14,425 nucleotides of DNA from Bacteroidota bacterium (GTDB taxonomy: Bacteria > Bacteroidota > Bacteroidia > Bacteroidales > VadinHA17), in assembly GCA_030613125.1 (NCBI GenBank), contig JAUWMO010000052.1, forward strand, positions 1 through 14,425, written 5' to 3'. The position numbers and the translations under genes are program-made. This document shows positions 6,319-14,263 of the stretch, one piece after another. Position 1 is the stretch's first letter. The number at the start of each line of letters is the position of its first letter. Under the pieces are notes generated by a model. That model worked only from the letters and a program-made list of their open reading frames with translations. It had not been told where the DNA came from and ran no database searches.

Positions 6319-9300
6319 AATAATTTGTGATAGTGCAATAGTAGGTGCAGCACAGTGGATCGCTTCAGCAGAAAAAAAACTGGATGAAGCTATTAAGTTA
6401 AAAGGTGAAAATTGTGAAGTCGGGTTTCCTGATACTGCATATTATCTTCCTGTAATTTACTCTTTTACCGGAGAAAAAACGGAGACCTTAGGTGCTTTAC
6501 ATTACATACTCAACAAAGCGAAGGAATTACTGCCCGGTCGTCCTTCAAAGGAAGTTTGGCTTCCCTATTTGGGGAATACACTTGACGCCGGTGTGGCCGC
6601 CCTGTTTGCCTGTGAAATTATTGAGGCATGTAAATATATTATCGGGCCTGCGCCTGTAAAAGGGATCTGGTTAGGTGCTGCCAGTGACAATATAATGCGT
6701 GAACGGGGCATTGAATTTGTCGACGGTTCTGCTCCTGGTTTTGCTGCTATTACTGGTGCCGCCCCTAATAACGAAATCGCAGTTAAAATTGCCAAAGAAC
6801 TTCAGCAGAAAAACCTTTATATTTTTATGGGTGGGTGTACCGATGGTAAACAATTTGCCGAGCAGTTGGCTGAAGAAGGAATTCAATTGGGATGGGAAAC
6901 ACGCCTCGTACCTTTCGGTTCGGATGTTTCTGCGTTGATTTATGCACTCGGTTTTGCCAATCGTGCTGCATTATCTTTTGGAGGTGTTAAACCTGGCGAT
7001 TTTAAGGCAAATCTTAAATATAACAAAGAGCGGATATTTGCTTTTATCCTTACATTCGGTGAAGTAACACCCGATAAATATGCAGCAGCAGCCGGTGCGA
7101 TCAATTATGGTTTTCCTGTAATTGCGGATACTGATATTCCTGAGATTCTACCAACAGGAGTTTGTACATATGAGCACGTTGTATCTCAGGTGCCTTATGA
7201 ATCTACTGTTGAAAGGGCATTAGAGGTGCGAGGCTGTAAAGTCAGAATCACAAAAGTACCCATTCCGGTTCCCTTCGGACCCGCTTTTGAGGGAGAGCGA
7301 ATCCGCAAAGAGGATATTCATGTTGAATTTGGCGGGTCCAGGACTACTGCTTTTGAATTTGTTACTTCTGTGGAAATAGATGAAATAAACGATGGAGAAA
7401 TTGAAATAATCGGACCGGATATTGATACTGTCGAAGAAGGAACTGCTTTACCATTAGGCATATGGGTTGAGGTTGCCGGAAGAAAGCTGCAGACGGATTT
7501 CGAACCTATTTTAGAGCGTCAGATCCATCACTTTATAAATTGTGCCGAGGGTATCTGGCACATGGGACAGCGTGACATTGTATGGACTCGCGTTTCCAAA
7601 ACCGGATTTATAAACGGATTGCGTTTAAAACATTACGGGGAAATAATCCACTCAAAACTTCTTTCTGATTATCCGGCAATTGTCGATAAAGTAAAAGTAA
7701 CCTTAATTACAGATAGAAAGGAAGTGGAAAAACGAATTGCATTTGCCCGAAAAATCTATGACGAACGCAACCGCCGTATTGAAGCAATGACAGATGATTC
7801 GGTTGAGATATTTTACTCCTGTTTATTATGTCAATCATTCGCTCCAAATCATGTTTGTATTATTACACCCGAACGGTTAGGTTTATGTGGTGCATACAAT
7901 TGGCTGGACGGCAAAGCTGCTCACGAAATAGATGAAACCGGACCAAACCAACCTGTGAAGAAAGGCAAATGTATTGATCCCGTGAAAGGCGTATGGGAAG
8001 GCGTTGATGATTATGTTTATAAAAATAGTCATAAAGCTGTATCAAGTTTTTGTGCATATTCAATTATGGACAGACCAATGACCAGCTGTGGGTGTTTTGA
8101 AGCAATTTGTGCTTATGTACCTGAATTTAATGGAGTAATAGTTGTAAATCGGGAATATACCGGAGATACTCCGGTTGGTATGACTTTTGCCACTTTAGCA
8201 GGAAATGTTGGCGGAGGACAACAAACACCTGGTTTTATGGGAGTAGGAAAGGTTTTTCTGACTTCAAAGAAATTCCTGCATGCAGAAGGTGGATTCAAAC
8301 GCCTGGTATGGATGACTAAAGAATTAAAGGAACTGTTAGGGGAAGATCTGAAAAAACGATTTGATGAGCAGGAGGTGCCAGATTTATTAGATAAAATTGC
8401 AGATGAAACGGTATGTGTTGAGATTAAGGAGATTCATGATTTTCTGGAAAAAGTAGACCACCCGGCTCTTAAAATGGAAGATATGTCGGTTTTCTCTGAA
8501 CCGGATACAGCGAAAGATGTGGATTCAGAAGAAGATATTATCAAGGATGAAAAGATTATACAAGGTAAACCGGAAGAAATTGCTTCACAACCTCAGGTTG
8601 ATGATGAGATGCAAATAACTCCTGAACTAATCAACCAGATTAAAGAACAAATTACACAAGAAATCAAGAAAGAACTTAAAACTTCCATTACACATGAAGT
8701 GGTTCGGGAAATCATCGGGACATTGAGTCAAAAGTTCCTTGGTGAAGAAATTACAGTAACAGAAGAAACTGCCTTACCGGTACCAACCAAAGAAAAGGAA
8801 GTTTATAAAAAAGTTGATGTTATTCCTCAAGGCCCGCCAGCTGAAGAGAGTATAAGGGAAATAAAGTCATTTAAAATTCCAAAAGAATCATGTGAGGTTC
8901 CTGTTTGGCGAGTTAAATTGGGTGCAACGAAAAAAGAAGGAGGAACGCGTGGCCAAACCTATATTGTAGGAGGGACTACCTGTATGCCTTTTCATCTTTG
9001 GGAGGGTGAAATGCCCAACCGTCCCCTTGTAGCAATGGAAGTTTTTGACATAATAAGCGGAAAATATCCTGGAATACTAAAAGAAATTTATGGTGATTTG
9101 TTATATAAACCAGCCAAAATGGCTAAGGTATGTGTTGAAAAATATAATGCCGATCTGATCAGTGTCCGGCTTGAAGGAACACATCCTGAAAAGGGGAACC
9201 GGAGCCCGGAGCAGGCCGTGGAACTTGTCAAATCGGTATTGAAAGCTGTTGATGTTCCTCTAATTATTACCGGACATAGTAATTTTGAACGGATTAACGA

Positions 9301-9838
9301 AATTATGAAAGCAGTTGCTCAGGCATGTGCCGGGGAAAACCTTCTGTTAAACTGGGTTGAACAAGATAACTACAGAACAATTGCCGGTACGGCTTTAGGT
9401 TATGGCCATTCAATTGTTGCTCAAAGTCCTATTGATGTAAATATTGCCAAACAATTGAATATTCTTTTAACCAATATGGATGTTAAAAAGGAACAAATTG
9501 TTATGGATCCAATGACAGGAGCCACAGGATACGGTATTGAATATACGTATTCGGTAATGGAACGTATTCGTTTGACCGGCTTAAATGGCGACGAAATGCT
9601 TGCCGGACCAATGATCGTATCTCCGGGACAGGAGTGTGCAAAAATCAAAGAATATAAGGCTCCGGAATCTGATTTCCCGGAATGGGGGGATTTAACTAAA
9701 CGTGCTTCTACCTGGGAATTAGTTACTGCTGTAAACCTGTTATATGCAGGTGCTGATATCCTTATTATGTATCATCCTGAAGCAGCCATGGCAACAAAAA
9801 GTACGATTTTTAAACTTATGGAAAACAAAATCAAATAA
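6311..9838 (+). CDS. acsB-acsD: Fused acetyl-CoA synthase (AcsB) - CFeSP small subunit (AcsD)
   Basis: One uninterrupted 1175-residue reading frame carries two normally separate proteins. Residues 1 to about 727 are a full-length bacterial acetyl-CoA synthase: the [4Fe-4S] part of the A-cluster is C504, C507, C516 and C526 (CLLC-x8-C-x9-C), and the distal nickel site is C593-G-C595. These lie two positions from the Moorella thermoacetica numbering, as I recall it. Residues about 728-854 form a charged, acidic linker with an amphipathic helical stretch (769-815) and a Pro-rich tail. Residues about 855-1175 are the AcsD/CdhD TIM barrel: LGATKKEGGTRGQTYIVGG, MPFHLWEGEMPNRPLVAMEV, GENLLLNWVEQDNYR, MDPMTGATGYGIEYTYSVMERIR and a terminal YHPEA motif. 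ATG 6311 follows a strong AGGAGG. AcsC, the AcsD partner, begins three bases after the stop. Both domains look intact; whether the chain is later cleaved is unknown. Confidence 0.95.
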   Translation: MSKIICDSAIVGAAQWIASAEKKLDEAIKLKGENCEVGFPDTAYYLPVIYSFTGEKTETLGALHYILNKAKELLPGRPSKEVWLPYLGNTLDAGVAALFACEIIEACKYIIGPAPVKGIWLGAASDNIMRERGIEFVDGSAPGFAAITGAAPNNEIAVKIAKELQQKNLYIFMGGCTDGKQFAEQLAEEGIQLGWETRLVPFGSDVSALIYALGFANRAALSFGGVKPGDFKANLKYNKERIFAFILTFGEVTPDKYAAAAGAINYGFPVIADTDIPEILPTGVCTYEHVVSQVPYESTVERALEVRGCKVRITKVPIPVPFGPAFEGERIRKEDIHVEFGGSRTTAFEFVTSVEIDEINDGEIEIIGPDIDTVEEGTALPLGIWVEVAGRKLQTDFEPILERQIHHFINCAEGIWHMGQRDIVWTRVSKTGFINGLRLKHYGEIIHSKLLSDYPAIVDKVKVTLITDRKEVEKRIAFARKIYDERNRRIEAMTDDSVEIFYSCLLCQSFAPNHVCIITPERLGLCGAYNWLDGKAAHEIDETGPNQPVKKGKCIDPVKGVWEGVDDYVYKNSHKAVSSFCAYSIMDRPMTSCGCFEAICAYVPEFNGVIVVNREYTGDTPVGMTFATLAGNVGGGQQTPGFMGVGKVFLTSKKFLHAEGGFKRLVWMTKELKELLGEDLKKRFDEQEVPDLLDKIADETVCVEIKEIHDFLEKVDHPALKMEDMSVFSEPDTAKDVDSEEDIIKDEKIIQGKPEEIASQPQVDDEMQITPELINQIKEQITQEIKKELKTSITHEVVREIIGTLSQKFLGEEITVTEETALPVPTKEKEVYKKVDVIPQGPPAEESIREIKSFKIPKESCEVPVWRVKLGATKKEGGTRGQTYIVGGTTCMPFHLWEGEMPNRPLVAMEVFDIISGKYPGILKEIYGDLLYKPAKMAKVCVEKYNADLISVRLEGTHPEKGNRSPEQAVELVKSVLKAVDVPLIITGHSNFERINEIMKAVAQACAGENLLLNWVEQDNYRTIAGTALGYGHSIVAQSPIDVNIAKQLNILLTNMDVKKEQIVMDPMTGATGYGIEYTYSVMERIRLTGLNGDEMLAGPMIVSPGQECAKIKEYKAPESDFPEWGDLTKRASTWELVTAVNLLYAGADILIMYHPEAAMATKSTIFKLMENKIK

Positions 9839-9841
9839 TAA

Positions 9842-11179
9842 ATGGCATTAACAGGTCTTCAAATTCAGAAACTTCTGCCGAAAACCAATTGTAAGGAATG
9901 CGGCTCAAATACTTGCCTGGCATTTGCAATTAAGTTGGCAGGCAAAAAAATAGATTTATCAGAATGTCCTTATGCATCGGACGAACTAAAAGAAATTTTA
10001 GGGGCGGCAAGTGAACCTCCGGTTAAAAAAATTGAATTAGGTGCTGAAAAAGAATTACAATTAGGAGAAGAAACAGTATTATACCGGCATGATAAAACAT
10101 TTGTTCATCAGACATTGCTTGCGATTAATATTAACGATACCGATGAACCGGAATACATTGATAAAACGCTTACTTCTGTTAAAGATTACAGCCTGGAACG
10201 AGTGGGTGAAAAAATAAGCATTGACATGGTTTCAGTTACTCAAAAAGGTGGTGATCCGGAAAAATATGTTGAATTAGTCAGGAAAGCCTGGGAAACACTT
10301 AAAATACCTTTAATACTTCGGAGTGCTGATATCAAAACTATTACTGCAGCTGCAGAAGCAATAAAGGGATCCCACAGTGTTCTGGCTTCGGCAACCATGG
10401 AAACAGCAGATGAATTAAGGCAAATTGCTTCCTCCAATGAGCATAATCTCGTTGTAACTGCTCCAAATCTTGACGAGCTGGTTGCTCTTACTGATAAAGT
10501 AAAAAAAGATGGTTTTAATGACCTGATACTTCAATTTCAAACACATTCACTTGCAGAACAGTTACAGGCTAATTCAATTGCCAGACGGATAGCTTTGAAG
10601 AAAAACTTTAAACCACTTGGTTATGCAAGTATAAAGTTTTTGGAATCAGGAGATTTTACAGATGATACGATACTGGCTTTAAACGAAATCACCAAGTATG
10701 GAGGCATCTGTGTTTTCCCTTCCTTTGATCCCGCCCAACTTGTTTCTCTCATGACACTGAGGTTGAATATCTATACCGATCCGCAAAAGCCTATCCAGGT
10801 TGATCCGAAAGCTTACCCTGTAGGGGAACCTAAGGCTGACTCACCGGTATTCCTAACTACTAATTTCTCCCTGACATATTTTATTGTTTCCGGAGAAATA
10901 GAAAATTCCGGGATATCTGCATGGTTAGTTGTTCCTCAATGCGAAGGCATGAGCGTATTGACTGCCTGGGCAGCAGGTAAATTTTCAGGTTCGTATATCG
11001 CTAAATCGATCAAAGAAATGGGGTTTGAGAACCAGGTTACCACCCGTGAAATAGTAATTCCGGGTTATGTCGCTCAAATCAGTGGCGAATTGGAAGAAAG
11101 TTTGCCAGGCTGGAAAGTAATTGTAGGTCCGCAAGAAGCTACCGATATTGAAAGTTTTGTGAAGGTTAAATTTGGTTGA
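9842..11179 (+). CDS. acsC: Corrinoid iron-sulfur protein large subunit (AcsC/CdhE)
   Basis: The 445-residue large (gamma) subunit of CFeSP, which carries cobalamin and cycles it between Co(I) and methyl-Co(III), delivering the methyl group to the acetyl-CoA synthase A-cluster. The N-terminal [4Fe-4S] motif is C17, C20, C25 and C42 (NCKECGSNTC...ECP), the low-potential cluster that reductively activates the corrinoid. A TIM-barrel middle follows, and the C-terminal corrinoid-binding region includes VPQCEGMSVLTAWAAGKFSG (about 363-382). Length equals the usual bacterial AcsC. It starts three bases after tandem TAA TAA stops of the acsB-acsD gene, with no Shine-Dalgarno site of its own, so it is probably translated by coupling. 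Its normal heterodimer partner, AcsD, is present only as the C-terminal half of that upstream fusion. Confidence 0.96.
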   Translation: MALTGLQIQKLLPKTNCKECGSNTCLAFAIKLAGKKIDLSECPYASDELKEILGAASEPPVKKIELGAEKELQLGEETVLYRHDKTFVHQTLLAININDTDEPEYIDKTLTSVKDYSLERVGEKISIDMVSVTQKGGDPEKYVELVRKAWETLKIPLILRSADIKTITAAAEAIKGSHSVLASATMETADELRQIASSNEHNLVVTAPNLDELVALTDKVKKDGFNDLILQFQTHSLAEQLQANSIARRIALKKNFKPLGYASIKFLESGDFTDDTILALNEITKYGGICVFPSFDPAQLVSLMTLRLNIYTDPQKPIQVDPKAYPVGEPKADSPVFLTTNFSLTYFIVSGEIENSGISAWLVVPQCEGMSVLTAWAAGKFSGSYIAKSIKEMGFENQVTTREIVIPGYVAQISGELEESLPGWKVIVGPQEATDIESFVKVKFG

Positions 11180-11207
11180 AAGAATAAAATTGGGAGAAAT
11201 AAAAATT

Positions 11208-13121
11208 ATGCCTAAAATCACATTCCTCCCTTCAAAAAAAATAGTGAATGTCAGGCCGGGTACCGAACTGCTTGAAGCGGCTTTAAAAGCTGATGTTGAA
11301 ATACCGGTATCCTGCGGAGGGAATGGCACGTGTGGTAAATGCCTTGTCAGAATTGATTCCGGCGAAGTTGATTTTACAAGTTCAGGAATACTATCAATAA
11401 TCGAAATTAGTGAAGGATATGTTTTAGCATGTAAAACCCGGGTATTGGACAAACCCATTAAGGTTTTTGTGCCGGAACAAATTGAGGATAAAGAAGGTAA
11501 GTTTACGGATACGTATGATGATATTGGCCTGGTAAGGCAGGAATTATTCCCAAAGAATTGGCAGTTTGACCCTCTGGCTGTTAAATGGGTAGTTGATGTA
11601 CCACCACCCAAACCAGAAGACGGACTTTCAGACCTTGACAGATTAACCCGGCGTCTTCAATTGGAATGGGGGAAGAAAGAGTTTGTTTTTCCTCTCTCGA
11701 TAATACGTCAACTTGCCGATACATTGCGATTGGAAAACGGAAAAGTAACCGTGACCCTGATAAGGGAATCTGATCGTTATCATATTGTTGGAATTGAGCC
11801 TGGTGACAGCACTTTCAGACATTATGGTATTGCTATTGATATAGGAACAACAACTGTGGCTGTTCAATTGGTTTTTCAGCCTCTTGCAAAATCAATTGCT
11901 ACAAGAACGGATTACAACGATCAAATAAAATGTGGATTGGATATTATTAGCCGTATTAATTATGCCAAACGTCCGGAAAGACTTGCAGAATTAAGACTTC
12001 TGGTATTGAAAACCATAAACAGGTTAATAAAAAAAGCTAGTGCAAGCCAGAAAATAAAGACAGAAGAAATCTGTAATGCTGTCATTTCAGGTAACACCAC
12101 AATGATCCATCTGTTGTTAGGACTTAACCCGGATTACATCCGGCTTGATCCGTATACTCCAACCATCCTAAATACTCCAAATTTATCGGCTGTTGATATT
12201 GGGATAGATATCAATCCCAAATCGTGGATTTTTATTTCACCCGGAGTCGGAAGTTATGTGGGCGGTGATATTACAGCAGGTCTTTTATGTACCGATTTAG
12301 CCTCAGATACAGAGGATATCAATCTTTTTATAGATATTGGAACCAATGGCGAGATCGTTGTTGGGAATTCTGATTTTCTTATGGGCTGTGCCTGTTCTGC
12401 AGGTCCGGCTTTTGAAGGAGGGGGGATTAGAGATGGTATGAGAGCTTCCCTGGGTGCGATTGAGAGGGTAGAGATAGATCCGGAAACCGGCATAGCCAGC
12501 TATTCAACTATTGGCAATGTGAAACCTCGGGGAATTTGCGGAACCGGAATGATTTCCTTACTGGCTAATCTGCTTCTGACCGGTTGGATTGATTCCGCAG
12601 GTAAACTTAACAGGACCAGAAAATGCCGGGCAATTTCTGTTTCCGGAAGACATGCAGTTTATACCGTTGTACCATCGGAGGAAAGCGATACTTTGAAATC
12701 CATCATAATTTCTGAACTGAATATTGAAAATATTATCAGGGCAAAAGCTGCTATATATTCAGCCAGTTCTCTTCTGCTTGATCAAATCGGGATCAGGTTT
12801 GAGGATATTACAAACATATATATCGCCGGAGGATTTGGACGATTCCTGGATTTGAAAATGGCAACTGTTATTGGCTTAATCCCTGATTTGCCATCTGAAA
12901 TATTCAAATATATCGGGAATGCTTCGCTCATAGGTTCATATATGATTTTAGTTTCACAAGATTACAAAGAAAAGCAATTGAAACTTGCTAACCGAATGAC
13001 ATATATTGATTTAGGTAAAGATCCGAATTACATGGATAAATATACAGCTGCTCTTTTCTTACCTCATACCGATATGGCTTCATTTCCCTCTGTAAAACCG
13101 CTGATGAAAATTAAAATTTAA
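11208..13121 (+). CDS. Corrinoid activation ATPase (RACo-like, 2Fe-2S plus ASKHA domains)
   Basis: A 637-residue reductive activator of CFeSP, which returns inactivated Co(II) corrinoid to Co(I) using ATP and an electron donor. The N-terminal plant-type ferredoxin domain has C36, C42, C45 and C75 (CGGNGTCGKC...C). The C-terminal half is an ASKHA-type ATPase (DUF4445-like) with phosphate loops AIDIGTTTVAVQ (about 209-220) and FIDIGTNGEI (about 374-383), and IYIAGGFG (about 537-544). It corresponds to orf7/RACo of known acs clusters, and its position directly after acsC fits. An in-frame TTG at 11172 overlaps the end of acsC. ATG 11208 is preferred because the protein then begins MPKITFLPSKK, which leads straight into the first ferredoxin strand, and GGGAG stands at 11192-11196, eleven bases upstream. 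Confidence 0.92.
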   Translation: MPKITFLPSKKIVNVRPGTELLEAALKADVEIPVSCGGNGTCGKCLVRIDSGEVDFTSSGILSIIEISEGYVLACKTRVLDKPIKVFVPEQIEDKEGKFTDTYDDIGLVRQELFPKNWQFDPLAVKWVVDVPPPKPEDGLSDLDRLTRRLQLEWGKKEFVFPLSIIRQLADTLRLENGKVTVTLIRESDRYHIVGIEPGDSTFRHYGIAIDIGTTTVAVQLVFQPLAKSIATRTDYNDQIKCGLDIISRINYAKRPERLAELRLLVLKTINRLIKKASASQKIKTEEICNAVISGNTTMIHLLLGLNPDYIRLDPYTPTILNTPNLSAVDIGIDINPKSWIFISPGVGSYVGGDITAGLLCTDLASDTEDINLFIDIGTNGEIVVGNSDFLMGCACSAGPAFEGGGIRDGMRASLGAIERVEIDPETGIASYSTIGNVKPRGICGTGMISLLANLLLTGWIDSAGKLNRTRKCRAISVSGRHAVYTVVPSEESDTLKSIIISELNIENIIRAKAAIYSASSLLLDQIGIRFEDITNIYIAGGFGRFLDLKMATVIGLIPDLPSEIFKYIGNASLIGSYMILVSQDYKEKQLKLANRMTYIDLGKDPNYMDKYTAALFLPHTDMASFPSVKPLMKIKI

Positions 13122-13134
13122 ATTCTGAAAGATC

Positions 13135-13359
13135 ATGGTAAGATGCCCGGGACAGGATCAAAGGCTTTGGAAACCGGAAGACATTTTTGATGTCAGGTGC
13201 CCAAATTGTAAGCATGAAATTGAATTCTGGAAAGACGAACCTTACCGGGAATGCCGGAATTGTAAAAAGATAATCAGGAATCCCCGACTTGATATTGGTT
13301 GTGCTGAATGGTGCAAATACAGCAAGGAATGCTTGCCTGGGGAATTGATTGATAAGTAA
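13135..13359 (+). CDS. Small Cys-rich zinc-ribbon protein of the acs cluster
   Basis: A 74-residue protein with eight cysteines: C4, C22, C25, C40, C43, C56, C60 and C66. The pairs CPNC (22-25) and CRNC (40-43) make a typical zinc ribbon, while C4, C56, C60 and C66 could form a second metal site. The opening CPGQDQRLWKPEDIF and ending DIGCAEWCKYSKECLPG look like a conserved family that I recall beside anaerobic metabolism genes and as the N-terminal part of some HD-domain phosphohydrolases. That recollection needs a search. It starts 13 bases after the corrinoid activator gene and is the last + strand gene of the run, so co-transcription is likely. Function is unknown. Metal delivery, redox or a protein-protein adaptor are possibilities, none of them shown by the sequence. 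Confidence 0.8.
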   Translation: MVRCPGQDQRLWKPEDIFDVRCPNCKHEIEFWKDEPYRECRNCKKIIRNPRLDIGCAEWCKYSKECLPGELIDK

Positions 13360-13481
13360 TCGTCCGATTTCTTCAGATTGTTTATTGAAATCATCAAAAA
13401 TTTCTTTTGGTATATATACAGTTAAGTTTCTAAATCCAGTTGCCAATGTGATATAATTGTTTGATTGTTATTTACTTTTTT

Positions 13482-13509
13482 GTAGACTGCCGACTGTAGA
13501 CTGCCGACT
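13482..13509. repeat. Tandem 14-bp repeat (GACTGCC/GACTGTA heptamers)
   Basis: GTAGACTGCCGACT occurs twice head to tail (13482-13495 and 13496-13509) with no mismatch. It can also be read as alternating heptamers GACTGCC and GACTGTA. It lies in the spacer between the convergent zinc-ribbon and methyltransferase genes. Similar GACTG-type microsatellite tracts are common between genes in Bacteroidota. The flanking spacer otherwise shows no clear gene on the + strand. Confidence 0.75.
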
Positions 13510-13561
13510 ATTACTTATTATTTATGAAATCTGAAAATTAAAGATTTATTGCGAAGCAGCA

Positions 13562-13585
13562 TTTCACTGGGTGAACCCTGTGAAA
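13562..13585. terminator. Short hairpin in the convergent spacer, possible terminator
   Basis: TTTCAC (13562-13567) and GGG (13569-13571) pair with CCC (13576-13578) and GTGAAA (13580-13585), with one T-T mismatch and a TGAA loop. It touches the stop codon of the - strand methyltransferase. There is no clean U-run on either side, so termination is a weak suggestion based mainly on position. Confidence 0.3.
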
Positions 13586-14239
13586 CTATCTTCTAGTTCT
13601 CAATAACCTGACATAGTTCTTAAAAAAAAGATCTTCCTTAAAATCTTTAAATCCAAAACCGGAAAGGATCTCCTTCCAGTCTTTTTCAATATAATCAAAT
13701 GCATATTTGCATTCGATCTTTTTAAAAACAAAACGGTGCAAAAAGGGCATCTTTTTCATATCAAACTCAGCGAAATCCAGAATATTGAATGTTCCTCCTG
13801 CTTTAAGATGGTCCCAGGCGTTTTTAATAATAATTTGCCGAACATCATGAGGAAATCCGTGCAATACAAAACTAATAAACACCTTATCGAACTTAACACC
13901 CAGGTCGAATGGCTGATCGATTCTCTGCTGTAAAAAACTTGCAAAAGGAAATGCAGAACAGTTTTCTGCAAACTGCTCACCCATAATATCCGAGATATCC
14001 ATTCCTGTCAGTTTTGCACCTGCATCTGCTGATAAATATTTGCTTATCAGACATGCATTCTTTCCGGTACCACAGCCCATATCCAGTATAGTATCTGCGG
14101 GTTGTATTTTCAATTTTGATATTGCATTTTCAATAAAACCATTGTATTTACCAAATGATCCAAACCGCATCATCGCATCGTAATGCCGGGCGGTAAAGGG
14201 TGTAAGTTCTACACCAGAATCAGGATATAATTTTTCCAT
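13586..14239 (-). CDS. Class I SAM-dependent methyltransferase (UbiE-like)
   Basis: A 217-residue Rossmann-fold methyltransferase using S-adenosylmethionine. Motif I is ILDMGCGTGKN (51-61), the acidic residue after strand 2 is D81 in LTGMDIS, and FDKVFISFVLHGFPHD followed by LKAGGTFNILDFAEFD marks the later strands. The length is typical of a single-domain enzyme, with no fused substrate domain. The substrate cannot be told; UbiE/menaquinone-type and small-molecule methyltransferases share these motifs. It lies on the opposite strand and converges on the acs cluster, so it is probably a separate transcription unit with no demonstrated link to it. The ATG at 14239 has no Shine-Dalgarno site. 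Confidence 0.85.
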   Translation of the reverse strand: MEKLYPDSGVELTPFTARHYDAMMRFGSFGKYNGFIENAISKLKIQPADTILDMGCGTGKNACLISKYLSADAGAKLTGMDISDIMGEQFAENCSAFPFASFLQQRIDQPFDLGVKFDKVFISFVLHGFPHDVRQIIIKNAWDHLKAGGTFNILDFAEFDMKKMPFLHRFVFKKIECKYAFDYIEKDWKEILSGFGFKDFKEDLFFKNYVRLLRTRR

Positions 14240-14255
14240 ATTATGTTATTTGTAG

Positions 14256-14263
14256 CAAATTTA
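14256..14263 (-). promoter_or_regulatory. Possible Bacteroidota-type -7 box (TAAATTTG) for the methyltransferase gene
   Basis: Read on the - strand, TAAATTTG matches the TAnnTTTG consensus of the major Bacteroidota sigma factor and lies 16 bases before the ATG at 14239. No good TTTG element is found at the expected distance of about 19-21 bases upstream, and the implied leader is very short. The remaining DNA to 14425 is AT-rich and shows no gene. Confidence 0.3.

Noticed and set aside
8609..9838. Separate acsD gene starting at the internal ATG 8609
   Set aside because: The frame is continuous with acsB, there is no intervening stop and no visible ribosome-binding site; kept only as a possible internal start.
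11172..11207. TTG start for the corrinoid activator overlapping acsC
   Set aside because: ATG 11208 begins directly at the ferredoxin fold and has GGGAG upstream.
10985..11611. 208-codon open frame on the - strand
   Set aside because: It lies opposite acsC and the activator gene, both strongly identified; its composition is that of an antisense shadow.
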